A stretch of DNA of 64,000 nt from Acidobacteriota bacterium (lineage in GTDB: Bacteria; Acidobacteriota; UBA6911; RPQK01; DATIPO01). The translations under genes and the position numbers were made by a program. The notes under the pieces were generated by a model that was not told where the DNA came from, did not search any database, and saw only the letters and a program-made list of their open reading frames with translations. The stretch lies in contig DATIPQ010000038.1 in NCBI GenBank assembly GCA_035471785.1, positions 1 through 64,000 on the forward strand. The letters run 5' to 3'. This document shows, in pieces, positions 50,641 through 60,280 of the stretch (positions are counted from its first letter, which is position 1; each line of letters starts with the position of its first letter).

Positions 50641-53472
50641 TTATTTTTCGTAGGTGAAATAGGCCTTGCTTTTGGATCCGGCAAAATCGTCGGCGTTTGA
50701 AACCCTTTGTCCTTTGAGGATGATGCTGGTCAGCAGACGCACGGGCACCCTGCTGCCCTTTTCGCCTCCGGGAACCTTCACCCACATGACTTTGGCGCTG
50801 TGGCCCGCTTGGATTGCCGCCTCCTTGTCCCCGAAGAACGCTTGAGTCACGTTGCCGAAGTGGTCACCGCCCAAATTGACTAGATCGTCCTTTGACCCCT
50901 TGCCGGGGGTGATGGCCGTTATGGTGGGCGGATGAGGGATGGCGATGGTCCGGTAAGCCTTGAATCCCGGCGTTGCCTGATGGCTTAAGGAAACGTCAAC
51001 CGCGTCGGCCGCCAACGTTGAAAAACTGAGGCGAAGCTGCGTGTCTGACAAGACAGCGTGGCACTTAAGTTTTCCATCTGTGACCTGAACATCCATCTTG
51101 CTGGCGAAGTTCTCGCCTTCCAGCCGGACCTCCAACATGCGGGTGCCTTCATCCCACGCCAGAATCTCGTATCCGCTGATGACCGGCAGCGACAGGTTTG
51201 GCAGGTCTTTCTCGACCACCTCCTGGTTTTGCCCGTTGCGCTGCTCGAGCCTCACTTGGAAAGAACCGGCCGATGCGGAGACCCCTTGTTGCAAGTCCAA
51301 CTCTAGCCGGTGGGTGTTCTGATCAGAGACCTTGGCCTCTATGCCGTCAATGTAGACCGCAGTTTTCTGTCCGAAGCCACTGCCGAAGATAGCCGCCTTC
51401 GTCAAGCTCTCGAAAGAGAGTCGGCTGAGGTCCAAGTCGGGCAGGAACATGGGCTCCTTGACACTCACTTCTCTGAGAGTTGTGCGGCCGTGCTGATTGA
51501 TCAGGATGTTGAACCAGTTGATCGTCCAAGATTTCTGAGGTGTAACGAAGGCGATGATGGGAGTCCCCGCATAATCGGCCCCCATTTGGAATTGAGCCAC
51601 CAAGGTTTCGGAATTCACCAATTCGAACTCGCCCATTTGACCTCTGTCCGAAGAAGAAGAGTTGGAGCCGACTCTGGGCACGAGCCGCTTGTCAGCGATG
51701 GAAACCGCCTTTCGCAGCGGAACGCCGTTGACGAGAATGCCCAGTTGAGGAGAAAAATTGGTTCCCTTGAACACCACAGTGACCCGCTCTCCGGCCCTCA
51801 CCGGATTGTAGTAGGCCCTCTGCAGGTAGAAGCTGTTGGATTGGATTTGTGCAGGGACGGGGATCTGAAAGTACTCGCGATGGCACTTGTCTCCCGACTC
51901 GGCCAAAAACGGGTCGTTGGGCATGCGATCGCGCTTGAAGAAGCACGCTTCGGCCGCAAGATAAAGAGCTACCGAGTCCTTCGGCACCACCCCCACAGCG
52001 TAGGTCGTGCGCGCCCCCGGACTGATAATCCTCTGGCCCGGGACCGGGCCAAAGGTCCATCCGAAGATGCTTCGGCCTTTGCCGAAGCCGGTCGCGAAAG
52101 AACGCTGATGGACGAATTGCTCATAAAGTTGGCGATCACGCTGGTAGTTGGGGACCAAGCCGAAGCCGAAAATGGCCAGGAACTTCCCGCTCAGGCCGAA
52201 GCCTCTCTGGCGATTGTAGGCCTGAGTTACGTTAAGGGCCGAGGTACGGGGAATGATGTCCACGGTGCGGAAGACCTCCCTGCGGAAGGCGCCTTCGGGC
52301 CCGGTCCTAAAGTCTTCTTCCTCAAGAACAGCTCTTAATGCCTGTTCGTACTCTATCGACCGAGATTTCTTCTGCTCCACTGCCTCGGCCAGCGCCTCGT
52401 TCCTCTTGTAGAGAGTCTTCTCGACATTTTCAAGATACAGATCCTTGCTGGCCTTCTGTGAGTCCGCGCTCACTTCATTTAACTCGATTTCCTCTCGCAA
52501 TCCTTGTCGCTCTTTCTGAAGCTGCTCCCAACTCTTCGCTTCCAGGCAATCGGCCAAGATCTGTTGTTGCGCGACCGGCTCACGCTCCATAACATGGCCG
52601 GGAATGGCATTCAAGAGTTCCCTGTCCGCAGCACAAACATCGTAGACCGTCCAGGACACCCGAATGAGCCTGTTCTTGGCTCGTTTGGGTTGGGTGTGGA
52701 ATGAGACCGGGAGTTCCAGGAAAACCAATTGTTCATCGGGGCCTACCTCGTCTCTGAGCAGAGTCAATTGCTTGGCGATGACCTCGTATTGCATCTGGAT
52801 GTGGTTGTCGAGCTGGGTCGAGGCATGGAGGCTCGACTCGACGGCACCGAATCCTGTTCCTTCAAGGACATCCTTCAAAGTTCCAGGACCGGTGAAGTCC
52901 GGCATGGTTGAAGCCTGACCCATGTCGATCTCTTCGAAGGCAGGCGCCGCAAAGGCTTGCTTCAACTCCTCCTCGACGCTGGTCAACTCTGCGTCGACAC
53001 CGGCTTGGCGGGCCTTGAGATCCTTGAGTTCGCTAGGTTCTTCGTCGTCGGGCCCAAGGTCAGCCTCAGCACGACTGATTTTCTCAGCCAAATCGGCGGA
53101 CTCTGCCCGAAGATCATCCAAATCGCCCCTCAACCGTTCGCGCCGGTTCACCAAGCTTCGCAATTCGGTTGCTGCCGCTTGATTCTGAACGGCCGCAATC
53201 TGGTCGAAACCGGCTCCCAGGGTGAAAATGTTCCGCAGGATGTCAATCCTGGTGCCGTTGATGGCGTTCGGATCAAGCGGGCTGGGGGACTGCGACTGAA
53301 GGTCGAGATTCTCGGCGTGCATACGGGAAAGCAAATAGTGCGCCTGTTCCAACGACCAGATGTTGGGCCGACCGAGTTCGACCCGGATCGGGCCATTGAA
53401 TCCCGATCCCTTTCCGGAATGCAGAAACATGATGCAGGCGACAACGGCTAACTGAGAAATCCTCTTTAACAT
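50641..53472 (-). CDS. Large exported protein with coiled coils and IPT/TIG-like domains
   Basis: A 943-residue protein. A signal segment (about 1-20) is followed by a coiled coil (about 95-140), a second long coiled coil (about 325-395), a central region of unknown type, and a C-terminal half with beta-rich, immunoglobulin-like repeats; PPTITAITPGKGSKDDLVNLGGDHF is the IPT/TIG start pattern and YNPVRAGERVTVVFKGTNF resembles another. It is probably a cell-surface or secreted structural protein. The start at 53472 follows GAGAGG by 5 nt. Function and partners are unknown. Confidence 0.65.
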   Translation of the reverse strand: MLKRISQLAVVACIMFLHSGKGSGFNGPIRVELGRPNIWSLEQAHYLLSRMHAENLDLQSQSPSPLDPNAINGTRIDILRNIFTLGAGFDQIAAVQNQAAATELRSLVNRRERLRGDLDDLRAESADLAEKISRAEADLGPDDEEPSELKDLKARQAGVDAELTSVEEELKQAFAAPAFEEIDMGQASTMPDFTGPGTLKDVLEGTGFGAVESSLHASTQLDNHIQMQYEVIAKQLTLLRDEVGPDEQLVFLELPVSFHTQPKRAKNRLIRVSWTVYDVCAADRELLNAIPGHVMEREPVAQQQILADCLEAKSWEQLQKERQGLREEIELNEVSADSQKASKDLYLENVEKTLYKRNEALAEAVEQKKSRSIEYEQALRAVLEEEDFRTGPEGAFRREVFRTVDIIPRTSALNVTQAYNRQRGFGLSGKFLAIFGFGLVPNYQRDRQLYEQFVHQRSFATGFGKGRSIFGWTFGPVPGQRIISPGARTTYAVGVVPKDSVALYLAAEACFFKRDRMPNDPFLAESGDKCHREYFQIPVPAQIQSNSFYLQRAYYNPVRAGERVTVVFKGTNFSPQLGILVNGVPLRKAVSIADKRLVPRVGSNSSSSDRGQMGEFELVNSETLVAQFQMGADYAGTPIIAFVTPQKSWTINWFNILINQHGRTTLREVSVKEPMFLPDLDLSRLSFESLTKAAIFGSGFGQKTAVYIDGIEAKVSDQNTHRLELDLQQGVSASAGSFQVRLEQRNGQNQEVVEKDLPNLSLPVISGYEILAWDEGTRMLEVRLEGENFASKMDVQVTDGKLKCHAVLSDTQLRLSFSTLAADAVDVSLSHQATPGFKAYRTIAIPHPPTITAITPGKGSKDDLVNLGGDHFGNVTQAFFGDKEAAIQAGHSAKVMWVKVPGGEKGSRVPVRLLTSIILKGQRVSNADDFAGSKSKAYFTYEK

Positions 53473-53663
53473 AACATCCTCTCTTTCGCCGGCTTTGAAC
53501 AAAGCGGCCCTCACCTGGTGCTGGTCTTCACTCGCCGCCGACTTGGTCGTGTTTCCCTTTTGGACGGACAGGCGGGAGAATTTCGGCTGGATGCTGCCGA
53601 CAAGCAATCTTTTGAGGGCACCACTATGCCGGGCGCTGAGCGAAGGCCTCTCTTCTCCATCCA

Positions 53664-54056
53664 GAGGAAAATCAGCCTTTCAGGTGTTGGGCGGCGGTGC
53701 GTTTGGCGCTCTCGAGGTCGACCTTGCCGGTGCCCAGGAGGGGGATCTCCTCGACCTTGAGGAAGAATTCGGGGGCGGGGGATGAAAAGGTTGGGGAGGC
53801 CGAGCTTCTTGAGTTCGTCCAGCAGAGCCGGAATCTCGGAGGCATAGCAGGTGTGCAGGACGGCCAGGGATTCTCCCTTATGGACGATGCGCACCGCCAC
53901 ACCTGGAATGGGACGTCCCACGAAACAGTGCCGGCTGCCCGCCTGGAAGTATCCATGCCCACGGTATCCGCGCACGCTGACCGCTGCAACGGGCGAGCAC
54001 TCGGTACAGCCATAGCCTTCCAGGGGAGTGATTCCGAAGCGCTCCCGGAAGGCCCG
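53664..54056 (-). pseudogene. Remnant of an acyl-ACP synthetase (Aas-type AMP ligase)
   Basis: One minus-strand frame reads FRERFGITPLEGYGCTECSPVA and continues through VGRPIPGVAVRIV, the adenylate-forming core of Aas-type ligases. It then jumps directly to VLHTCYASEIP, missing the segment with the GDI-type hinge, and near 53780 shifts frame to a second stretch, FFLKVEEIPLLGTGKVDLESAK, the normal C-terminus. The 5' two thirds of the gene are absent. So it is a truncated, internally deleted and frameshifted remnant that cannot encode an enzyme. It ends abruptly at about 54055 against an opposite-strand remnant. Confidence 0.7.
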
Positions 54057-54698
54057 GGGTTGCGTCTTTCTGGACGAAATCGGCGATCTGGAGGCGGCCA
54101 TTCAGGTCAAGTTGCTGAGGGTGATCGAGAGCCGCACCTTTCAGCCTGTGGGCGAAACCCGCAGCCGACAGTTCAAGGGCAAGCTTTTGGCTGCCACCAA
54201 TCGCCACCTGCCGGCGGCCATCGAGAAGGGCGATTTTCGGGAGGACCTCTACTTTCGCCTCTGCTCCGACCAGATTCCAATGCCTTCGCTGGCCGATCAG
54301 TTGCGCGAAGAGCCGGAGCTTCTGGACGAGCTGGCGGCCTACGTGGCCCGCAGGGTAGCCGGCCAGGCCTCCTCTTCGCTGACCCGCCGAGCCGCGGCCT
54401 GGATTCGCAGCGAACTGGGAGAAGACTATCCCTGGCAGGGCAACTTCCGCGAGTTGGGACAATGCGTGCGCAACATCCTCATCCGGGGACGCTACACCCC
54501 GCTGCAGAAGGCTCGTTTATCGCCGCGCAACGCTTCGAGCAGTGCCAACTCAGCGCCGACGAACTCCTGCGCTACTACTGCACGCTGGCCTACCGTCACA
54601 CTGGAAGTTATCTGCAAGCCGGCCGCCGGCTCGATCTCGACCGCCGCACCGTCAAAGCCAAGGTGGACTTGGACCTGCTCAGCGAAATGGACGGCTGA
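54056..54698 (+). pseudogene. Remnant of a sigma-54 activator (NtrC-type AAA+ protein)
   Basis: From 54056 the plus strand reads GCVFLDEIGDLEAAIQVKLL, the Walker B region of NtrC-type activators, then the sensor region LLAATNRHL, FREDLYFRL and the R-finger-type segment WQGNFRELGQCVRNIL. At about 54510 the frame shifts and the Fis-type C-terminal helix-turn-helix (YRHTGSYLQAGRRLDLDRRTVKAKV) follows in another frame to 54698. The GAFTGA loop, Walker A and any sensor domain are missing. It is therefore a broken gene fused end to end with the Aas remnant. Confidence 0.7.
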
Positions 54699-54715
54699 GC
54701 TGGCGCCGGATGCCT

Positions 54716-55564
54716 TCAGCGGCGGGCCGAAACCATCAGATATCGAAAGTATCCGCTGCGGATGAAGGCCGCCAGGGCGCCGGGAGGAAGACGCAGGCCC
54801 AGCGCGTCGAGGAAAGCGCTTTGGCTGGGGTCGGTGCCAGGAGAGCAAATCGTGACATAGGGCAGCAGGACGTATTCCGTGATGTCTTCGATGCGGATCT
54901 CCTGGAAACCGGCTTGGCTCAGGTGACGCTGGTAGGCTTCCAGACCGACGGCGTTGACCGGGGGGATGTGCCAGTGCCGTTCCTGCAGGCGTCCGAAGAT
55001 TTGGTGCCGGAGGCCTTTGAAACCGCCCACCCGCAGATCGCCCCGCACGATGTCGGTCAGAACCAGCCGTCCGCCGGGAGCCAGCAAGCGTCTGGCCTCC
55101 GTCAGGAAGGCGCGCCGCGTTCGAAAGTGAAAGGCGCATTCCAGGGCCAACAGCTTGTCGAAGCGGCCGCTACCCAAGGGAGGACGGACGGCATCGGCGA
55201 TGACGTGGCGGATGTGCGAAAATCCCGCCTTCAGGCTGCGCCGTCTTGCCTCCCGGGCCTGCGGGAAAGAGACATTGAGACCGAGGACATGCTCGACTCC
55301 GAACTCCCGGGTCCATAGCAGGTCCTGTTCGCCCAGCCCGAAACCCACGTCCAGCACGCGGTCCCGGGGCGAGAGGCGGGCCTCTTGTCCCACGCGCCGC
55401 ACCAGTTCCTGGCAGGCCTCCTCGAGTGAGAGGCAGCCCTCCTCCCACCATCCGAAGTTGAGAAAGCCGCGGCCGGACGGCATCCCGGACTTGGAATACA
55501 ACTCACTTACCGAGGAGGGGCGCAAGAGGAGCTTGAGGAGGCGGAATAATGCAGCTAGAGTCAT
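54716..55564 (-). CDS. SAM-dependent methyltransferase
   Basis: A 282-residue class I methyltransferase with a short hydrophobic N-terminus, then VLDVGFGLGEQD (motif I, about 70-81), a motif II/III region (KLLALECAFHF, GGRLVLTDIV) and a C-terminal substrate lid. It resembles small-molecule methyltransferases acting on lipids or natural products (sterol/tocopherol type), not rRNA enzymes. It is the last gene of a minus-strand run with the Rieske oxygenase and the lipoprotein; 69 bp separates it from the oxygenase gene, so cotranscription is likely. The substrate is unknown. Confidence 0.75.
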   Translation of the reverse strand: MTLAALFRLLKLLLRPSSVSELYSKSGMPSGRGFLNFGWWEEGCLSLEEACQELVRRVGQEARLSPRDRVLDVGFGLGEQDLLWTREFGVEHVLGLNVSFPQAREARRRSLKAGFSHIRHVIADAVRPPLGSGRFDKLLALECAFHFRTRRAFLTEARRLLAPGGRLVLTDIVRGDLRVGGFKGLRHQIFGRLQERHWHIPPVNAVGLEAYQRHLSQAGFQEIRIEDITEYVLLPYVTICSPGTDPSQSAFLDALGLRLPPGALAAFIRSGYFRYLMVSARR

Positions 55565-55633
55565 GGCTTTCAGCCAGCGGGACTATAGCAACCGAGAGAT
55601 CTCCTGGCAACACTGCCGGCAAGGGCCCGGCGG

Positions 55634-56794
55634 TTAGTCCTCGTCGGGGTGGGGATGCCCGAGTGCGCGCAGCACCTCTCGGTCGAGAGCGTAGCAGATG
55701 TCCTCCTGGGGCGAGTATCGCCCGCGCTCAAAGCGCCGCGAACGCAGTCCCTGCTGCATCTGTTGGCAAACCTCCCAGTCCTGGCGGTTGGTCTGGTCCC
55801 AGAATTCGATGGCAGAGCGGAAACGCTGCATGCGTCCGCTGTCGGCGATGGACCCGGGTTCGAGCAGGAAGAAGCAGTCCACCAGCGTACGGTTGAAGTC
55901 GAGGGGACGCAGCCGGTGACAGAGCACGAAATCGGGATGAGGCGAAAGCAGAAAGTTGGGAAAGACGGAGTAGTAGTAGACCCTTCCCAGATCATCTCCC
56001 GAAACCTCGGCCAGGGGCGGCCCCGCGGCCTCGCCGTCCATGGTCAGGCTGCCTCTCTCCCGCGACAGTTCCATGTAGCCTCCCACCACCGGGCCTTGCA
56101 TGCAGTCGTGGACGGCGCTGCGGAAGGGGGTGAGGCCGGCCAGCCTGGGATGCACGCCGGGACAGTGGTAGCACTCCTGGTAGTTCTGGAGGATTAGCTT
56201 CCAGTTGCACTCGAGATCATAGGCGATCTTGTGGGCGATTCTGAGGCGGGGAAGATTCCAGGACTGAAAGCGACCGCAGAGGGCGCTCATTTCTTCATCG
56301 AAAGGCCGTGGTTCATCGCTCAGATTGAGAAAAACGAATCCGCCCCACAAGGCCAAGCTGGCGGAAAAAAGTCCGTAGTCCTCTTTGCGGAAGCCGACCG
56401 CATCCTTCATGAGGGGAGCGGCCTTGAGGCGTCCGCTCAGGCCGTACTTCCAGGCGTGGTAGGGGCACTCGATCCGCCCCTTGGCGAAATGTCCCCGTTC
56501 TTGCCCGCAGAGGCGGGTGCCGCGGTGGCGGCAGACGTTGAAGTGAGCCCTCAGCCGGCCCTCCTCATCGCGCACCAGCAGGATGCTCTCCTCGGCCGCC
56601 TCCAGGGTCAGGAAGTCTCCGGGATCGGGGATTTCTTCGTCGCGGCAAGCCAGGATCCAGCGCCGCCGGAAGATGCGTTCCATCTCCTGCTGGAAAACGG
56701 AAGGAGACTGGAAGTAGCGGCGGGGAAGCGTCGCCATCTGGTCGGGCACCCGATAGTCGACGCCTCGCCGCTTGAAGCCGCTTTGCTTACCCAT
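55634..56794 (-). CDS. Rieske-type ring-hydroxylating oxygenase, alpha subunit
   Basis: A 386-residue oxygenase. The Rieske cluster ligands are C88-x-H90 and C110-x2-H113 (CRHRG and CPYHAWKY). The mononuclear iron site fits H210 and H215 in NYQECYHCPGVHP plus an Asp near 338. The layout (one Rieske domain and one catalytic domain) is that of choline/carnitine- and aromatic-type monooxygenases. No reductase or ferredoxin gene is nearby, so it must borrow electrons. With the methyltransferase downstream it could tailor a small molecule; the substrate cannot be named. Confidence 0.85.
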   Translation of the reverse strand: MGKQSGFKRRGVDYRVPDQMATLPRRYFQSPSVFQQEMERIFRRRWILACRDEEIPDPGDFLTLEAAEESILLVRDEEGRLRAHFNVCRHRGTRLCGQERGHFAKGRIECPYHAWKYGLSGRLKAAPLMKDAVGFRKEDYGLFSASLALWGGFVFLNLSDEPRPFDEEMSALCGRFQSWNLPRLRIAHKIAYDLECNWKLILQNYQECYHCPGVHPRLAGLTPFRSAVHDCMQGPVVGGYMELSRERGSLTMDGEAAGPPLAEVSGDDLGRVYYYSVFPNFLLSPHPDFVLCHRLRPLDFNRTLVDCFFLLEPGSIADSGRMQRFRSAIEFWDQTNRQDWEVCQQMQQGLRSRRFERGRYSPQEDICYALDREVLRALGHPHPDED

Positions 56795-56857
56795 TCCTCC
56801 ATTTTGTCGCCGCGCCCGCAGGCGGTCAACCGGCTCGGTTCACTCGAACCTCTGGCC

Positions 56858-59800
56858 TTAGGGGTCGTTGGGCGAACATCCCGGCGGACGTCCCACCTCG
56901 GCGCAACCATCGTCGATCAGCACCACGATCGCCACCAGCGCCGAATCGATGACCGTGCCCTCCTGCACCGTGTACTCGAACTGGTCGTTGCCCGAGAAAT
57001 TGAGTTCGGGAGTGTAGAGCAGGGTCGTGACGGTGTTGAAGGTATCGCCCACCTGAACCGCCTGGCCGGTGGCCGGGTCGGTCAAGGTTCCTCGGGTGGG
57101 CAGCGACGTGATGGTGTAGATCAGGCCCAGTTCCCCGGCGTCAGGCGTCACCACTTGCAGTTGGGGCTCCTTGCCCTGGGCGAGGTTGCCGCTGGCCGAG
57201 GAATGAATCTGCAGGCCTCTGGCGGGACCGCCGCCGGCCAGGCTCTCGTTGACGCGTCCTTGCACCGAGAAGAAATCCAGGCCGGCTGCCACCGCCCCCT
57301 GCAGGGAGGCCGTCACGTCGAAGGCAAAAGTGCCTTCCTGTCCCGCGGGAATGCCGGCGGGAACCGGCATGACCACGCCTGAAAGGGGATTCGCGGGAGC
57401 TTCGAAGTCGGAGACCCGAAGCAGGCCGTCCTGCTCAGCCGTGCCCACGAAGAAGAAGGTGTCGAGGGAATCGACGGTTCCTTTCTCGGTGGTCAGAATC
57501 ACCGTGGCCGACTCGATTTCGAGGGGCACGTTGGCGATGTCCCACTCCATTTGGATGCGGGCGATTCCGGCCACGTTGGTGGCCCGTCCCACCGTCAAGT
57601 CGTCGATCAGCCAGGCCCGAGGGCCGCCTCCTCCGTCGGTGCCGAAGAAATCGATCTGGTCGATCACCTTGGACGAGTCGGAGAAGCCGAAATAGATGGG
57701 AGTAAAGGCCGGCTGTCCGCCCAGGTCAACGTCGATGACCTGGGTCGTCCCGTCCGCGAAATGGACGGTCACTCTGATCACTTCGCCTACCGTGAGGTCG
57801 AGGCCGAAGAAACCGAAAGCGCTGGGCTGCTGCTCCAGGCCCGTGAAAGTCAGCGTCGCCTGAGAAAAGGTCCCCGATTGCCCCGTCATCGCCTGAGTGC
57901 CGGATGGCAGCGTACCGGAAAAGTTGGCAGTCTGGGCATCGAAATCGATGCCGTCGAAGAGCCCAATGAGGTTACCCGCGGAGGGGAAGCCCGAGGAGGT
58001 CTCGAAGTCGTAAGTGGTTGCCGAGGCCAGGGCGCCCAGCAAGGAGGCCTCGTCGCTGAAGGTCGCGGAGGAGAAGTTGCGGTCGACCGCGGCGGAGATC
58101 AGCACGGGCGCCGAACCGGGCAGATTGTCGCGTCCGTCGCCGAATCCGTCTCCGTCGGCATCGCCCACGTTGCCGGCCACGTCAGCTCCGGTCTGGGTAG
58201 TGGCCTTGAGGCGAATGCCGCGGCGCAGCCTGAGGCTGCCCGACTGGCTGCCTTCTCCCACGCCCCCGGGGTTGCCCCTCAAGGTCACTTCCACGGACTG
58301 ATTGAGAGGTGTGGTGAGTTCTTGGTCTTCAGCCAATTGCAAGGGCGGAGATACGGCAATGCTGACCGTGCCCTGAGAACACTGCTCGACGCTCTCAACC
58401 GTTCCGCAAACCTCGAACATGAAGCCGTCGGTACCGGTGAATCCGCCGGCGGGAGTGTAGCCCACCAGCGAGTCGGGAAGCGCGTAAGGCACGCTCTCGA
58501 TCGACATTCCCAGCGAATCGGCAAGAGCGCCGTCCATGGGCAGGGAGATGACGCTGAAGCTGAGAGCCACGCCTTCGGGGGCGTCGGCGGTCAGTTCGAT
58601 GGTGAGGCCGCTGCCGGCCACGGTTTCCACCGAGACGTCGACCGCAATGACCTGGTCCACAGGCGCCGGGGGCTCTCCGGGATCTTCGAAGGGATTAATG
58701 GTCACCACCGCCGTTCCAGAGGCGCCTTCAGGGTCGGTGACCTCGAAGACGAAGCTGTCCTCGACATCATCCCCGGTATTGGGCGTGTAAACCACCGTGG
58801 CGCTGGTCGTCGGAGGCTGGATGAAATCGCCGGTGGGCATTCCCGTCTCGGGATCGATTTCAGGGATGGGGTCGGGCACGATGGGCATGATGGTTCCCAG
58901 CATGCCCTCCATGGGAGGTGTCTCGATGGAGAACGTGAGGCTGGCGCCTTCGGGATCGGATCCCTCCAGCAATATCGTGATGGGCGCGGCTCCCGCCGTG
59001 GTGACCGTGGTGGGAAAGGCGACCGGCGGCTTGTTGGCGAAAAAGCTGTCCAACATCACCGTGGTATTCGTGTCCACTCGAACGTCGCGGCCCAGGAATG
59101 CGCCGGTCCATTGAGAATCCTTGTCCATCAGTACGGTGCCGTCAGGGGCGTAGAAGTTGGCTTCCACCGAACTGCCTTTGCCCGCCGTAGCCGCCGCGGG
59201 CAAGTCGTCGGGCCCGCCTGTTCCTCCGTTGGAACCTCCCACATAAAAGATGATGTTGCGGGCGCTGATGCCGGAACCCGCTGCTGGGCCGACCCGAGCA
59301 TTCAGGCCCACATCGAAGCGCTCAAGTAGGCGCACGTCGACCGGCGCCTCGGCCTCGATGCTGCGGCAGGGAAACGGACATTGGCCGCCGCCCGCCGTGC
59401 CTGGAGCAATGGAGCGGATATTGTAATTGCCTCCCGACAAGACCAGTACGCCGTCGATGGTGACATCGCCATATTCCCCGGCGGCCAAGGTGAGAGTTTG
59501 CCCTTCTGCCACAAAGACGTCAGGCGCATCGACCCGCACTTGAGCCGCGAAGAAATCGGGAAGCGGATCGAAGACCGGCAAAGCCAGCGGCGTGGACTGT
59601 CCTCCCAAGGAGGCATCGTTGGGATCCAGTTCGTTGTAGAAGACGGTTCCCGTTACGGTGGAATTGCGCTCGGTTTCGACAGAGTCGCCGCTCAAGTCGC
59701 CGTCGATGGTGGCGGAGCGGCCCAAAGACGCTTCCCAAGTGTCCTCAAGCGTGGGTCCGGGCGAGGCTTCATTGGCCACCACGCTCCCCGTCACGCTGGC

Positions 59801-60280
59801 ATCTCTCCCGATGGCCACGCTGTTGGTGCCCAGGATCGCGACATCTGAGAAGCCCTCGGGCAAGACCTGAGCCCGGACGGGCCACACAAAGACCTCGTCG
59901 TTGCGCGCACCCTCGCCCAGGGGCAGGGAGGTTTTCATGAAAAGTCGCAGTTCCCTCAACCCTGGAATCCGCGAGCGCCGCCCGGTCAAGATGAGCAGCG
60001 ATTGGAGTTCCTGCTCGCTGGGCAGGCGCCAGTCGCTGTAACCGAGATTGGCCACGCGTCCCGAATTGAGTGCGGCCACGAAACGCAAGGCTTCACTTCG
60101 GTTCATCACCGGCGAGGCGCTGAGTCCGCTGGAAACCGCATGAAGTCCGTCTCCGAACCAAACCAAGTCGGATTGGTCGTCTACCAGAAGCGCCGAATCG
60201 CCGGCGCAAAGCCAGCAGCCGGCTAATGCCATTACTACTATCGCGAAGAATGCTGGGGTACGTCCCCGGAGGTGCAACAT
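56858..60280 (-). CDS. Giant surface lipoprotein with cadherin-like repeats
   Basis: A 1140-residue protein. It has a lipoprotein signal with a lipobox (ALAGC, cysteine near residue 22). Residues about 35-110 resemble the Lcl C-type/DUF1566 module (WRLPSEQELQSLL). A glycine-rich beta region follows, then several cadherin/Ig-like domains (for example ILLEGSDPEGASLTFSIETP; TYTPNTGDDVEDSFVFEV), a DGDGFGDG calcium-type element (about 715) and a final repeat ending in a polar tail. It is probably anchored in the outer membrane and acts in adhesion or matrix. GGAAGGAG lies 7 nt before the start. It heads the operon with the oxygenase. Confidence 0.75.
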   Translation of the reverse strand: MLHLRGRTPAFFAIVVMALAGCWLCAGDSALLVDDQSDLVWFGDGLHAVSSGLSASPVMNRSEALRFVAALNSGRVANLGYSDWRLPSEQELQSLLILTGRRSRIPGLRELRLFMKTSLPLGEGARNDEVFVWPVRAQVLPEGFSDVAILGTNSVAIGRDASVTGSVVANEASPGPTLEDTWEASLGRSATIDGDLSGDSVETERNSTVTGTVFYNELDPNDASLGGQSTPLALPVFDPLPDFFAAQVRVDAPDVFVAEGQTLTLAAGEYGDVTIDGVLVLSGGNYNIRSIAPGTAGGGQCPFPCRSIEAEAPVDVRLLERFDVGLNARVGPAAGSGISARNIIFYVGGSNGGTGGPDDLPAAATAGKGSSVEANFYAPDGTVLMDKDSQWTGAFLGRDVRVDTNTTVMLDSFFANKPPVAFPTTVTTAGAAPITILLEGSDPEGASLTFSIETPPMEGMLGTIMPIVPDPIPEIDPETGMPTGDFIQPPTTSATVVYTPNTGDDVEDSFVFEVTDPEGASGTAVVTINPFEDPGEPPAPVDQVIAVDVSVETVAGSGLTIELTADAPEGVALSFSVISLPMDGALADSLGMSIESVPYALPDSLVGYTPAGGFTGTDGFMFEVCGTVESVEQCSQGTVSIAVSPPLQLAEDQELTTPLNQSVEVTLRGNPGGVGEGSQSGSLRLRRGIRLKATTQTGADVAGNVGDADGDGFGDGRDNLPGSAPVLISAAVDRNFSSATFSDEASLLGALASATTYDFETSSGFPSAGNLIGLFDGIDFDAQTANFSGTLPSGTQAMTGQSGTFSQATLTFTGLEQQPSAFGFFGLDLTVGEVIRVTVHFADGTTQVIDVDLGGQPAFTPIYFGFSDSSKVIDQIDFFGTDGGGGPRAWLIDDLTVGRATNVAGIARIQMEWDIANVPLEIESATVILTTEKGTVDSLDTFFFVGTAEQDGLLRVSDFEAPANPLSGVVMPVPAGIPAGQEGTFAFDVTASLQGAVAAGLDFFSVQGRVNESLAGGGPARGLQIHSSASGNLAQGKEPQLQVVTPDAGELGLIYTITSLPTRGTLTDPATGQAVQVGDTFNTVTTLLYTPELNFSGNDQFEYTVQEGTVIDSALVAIVVLIDDGCAEVGRPPGCSPNDP

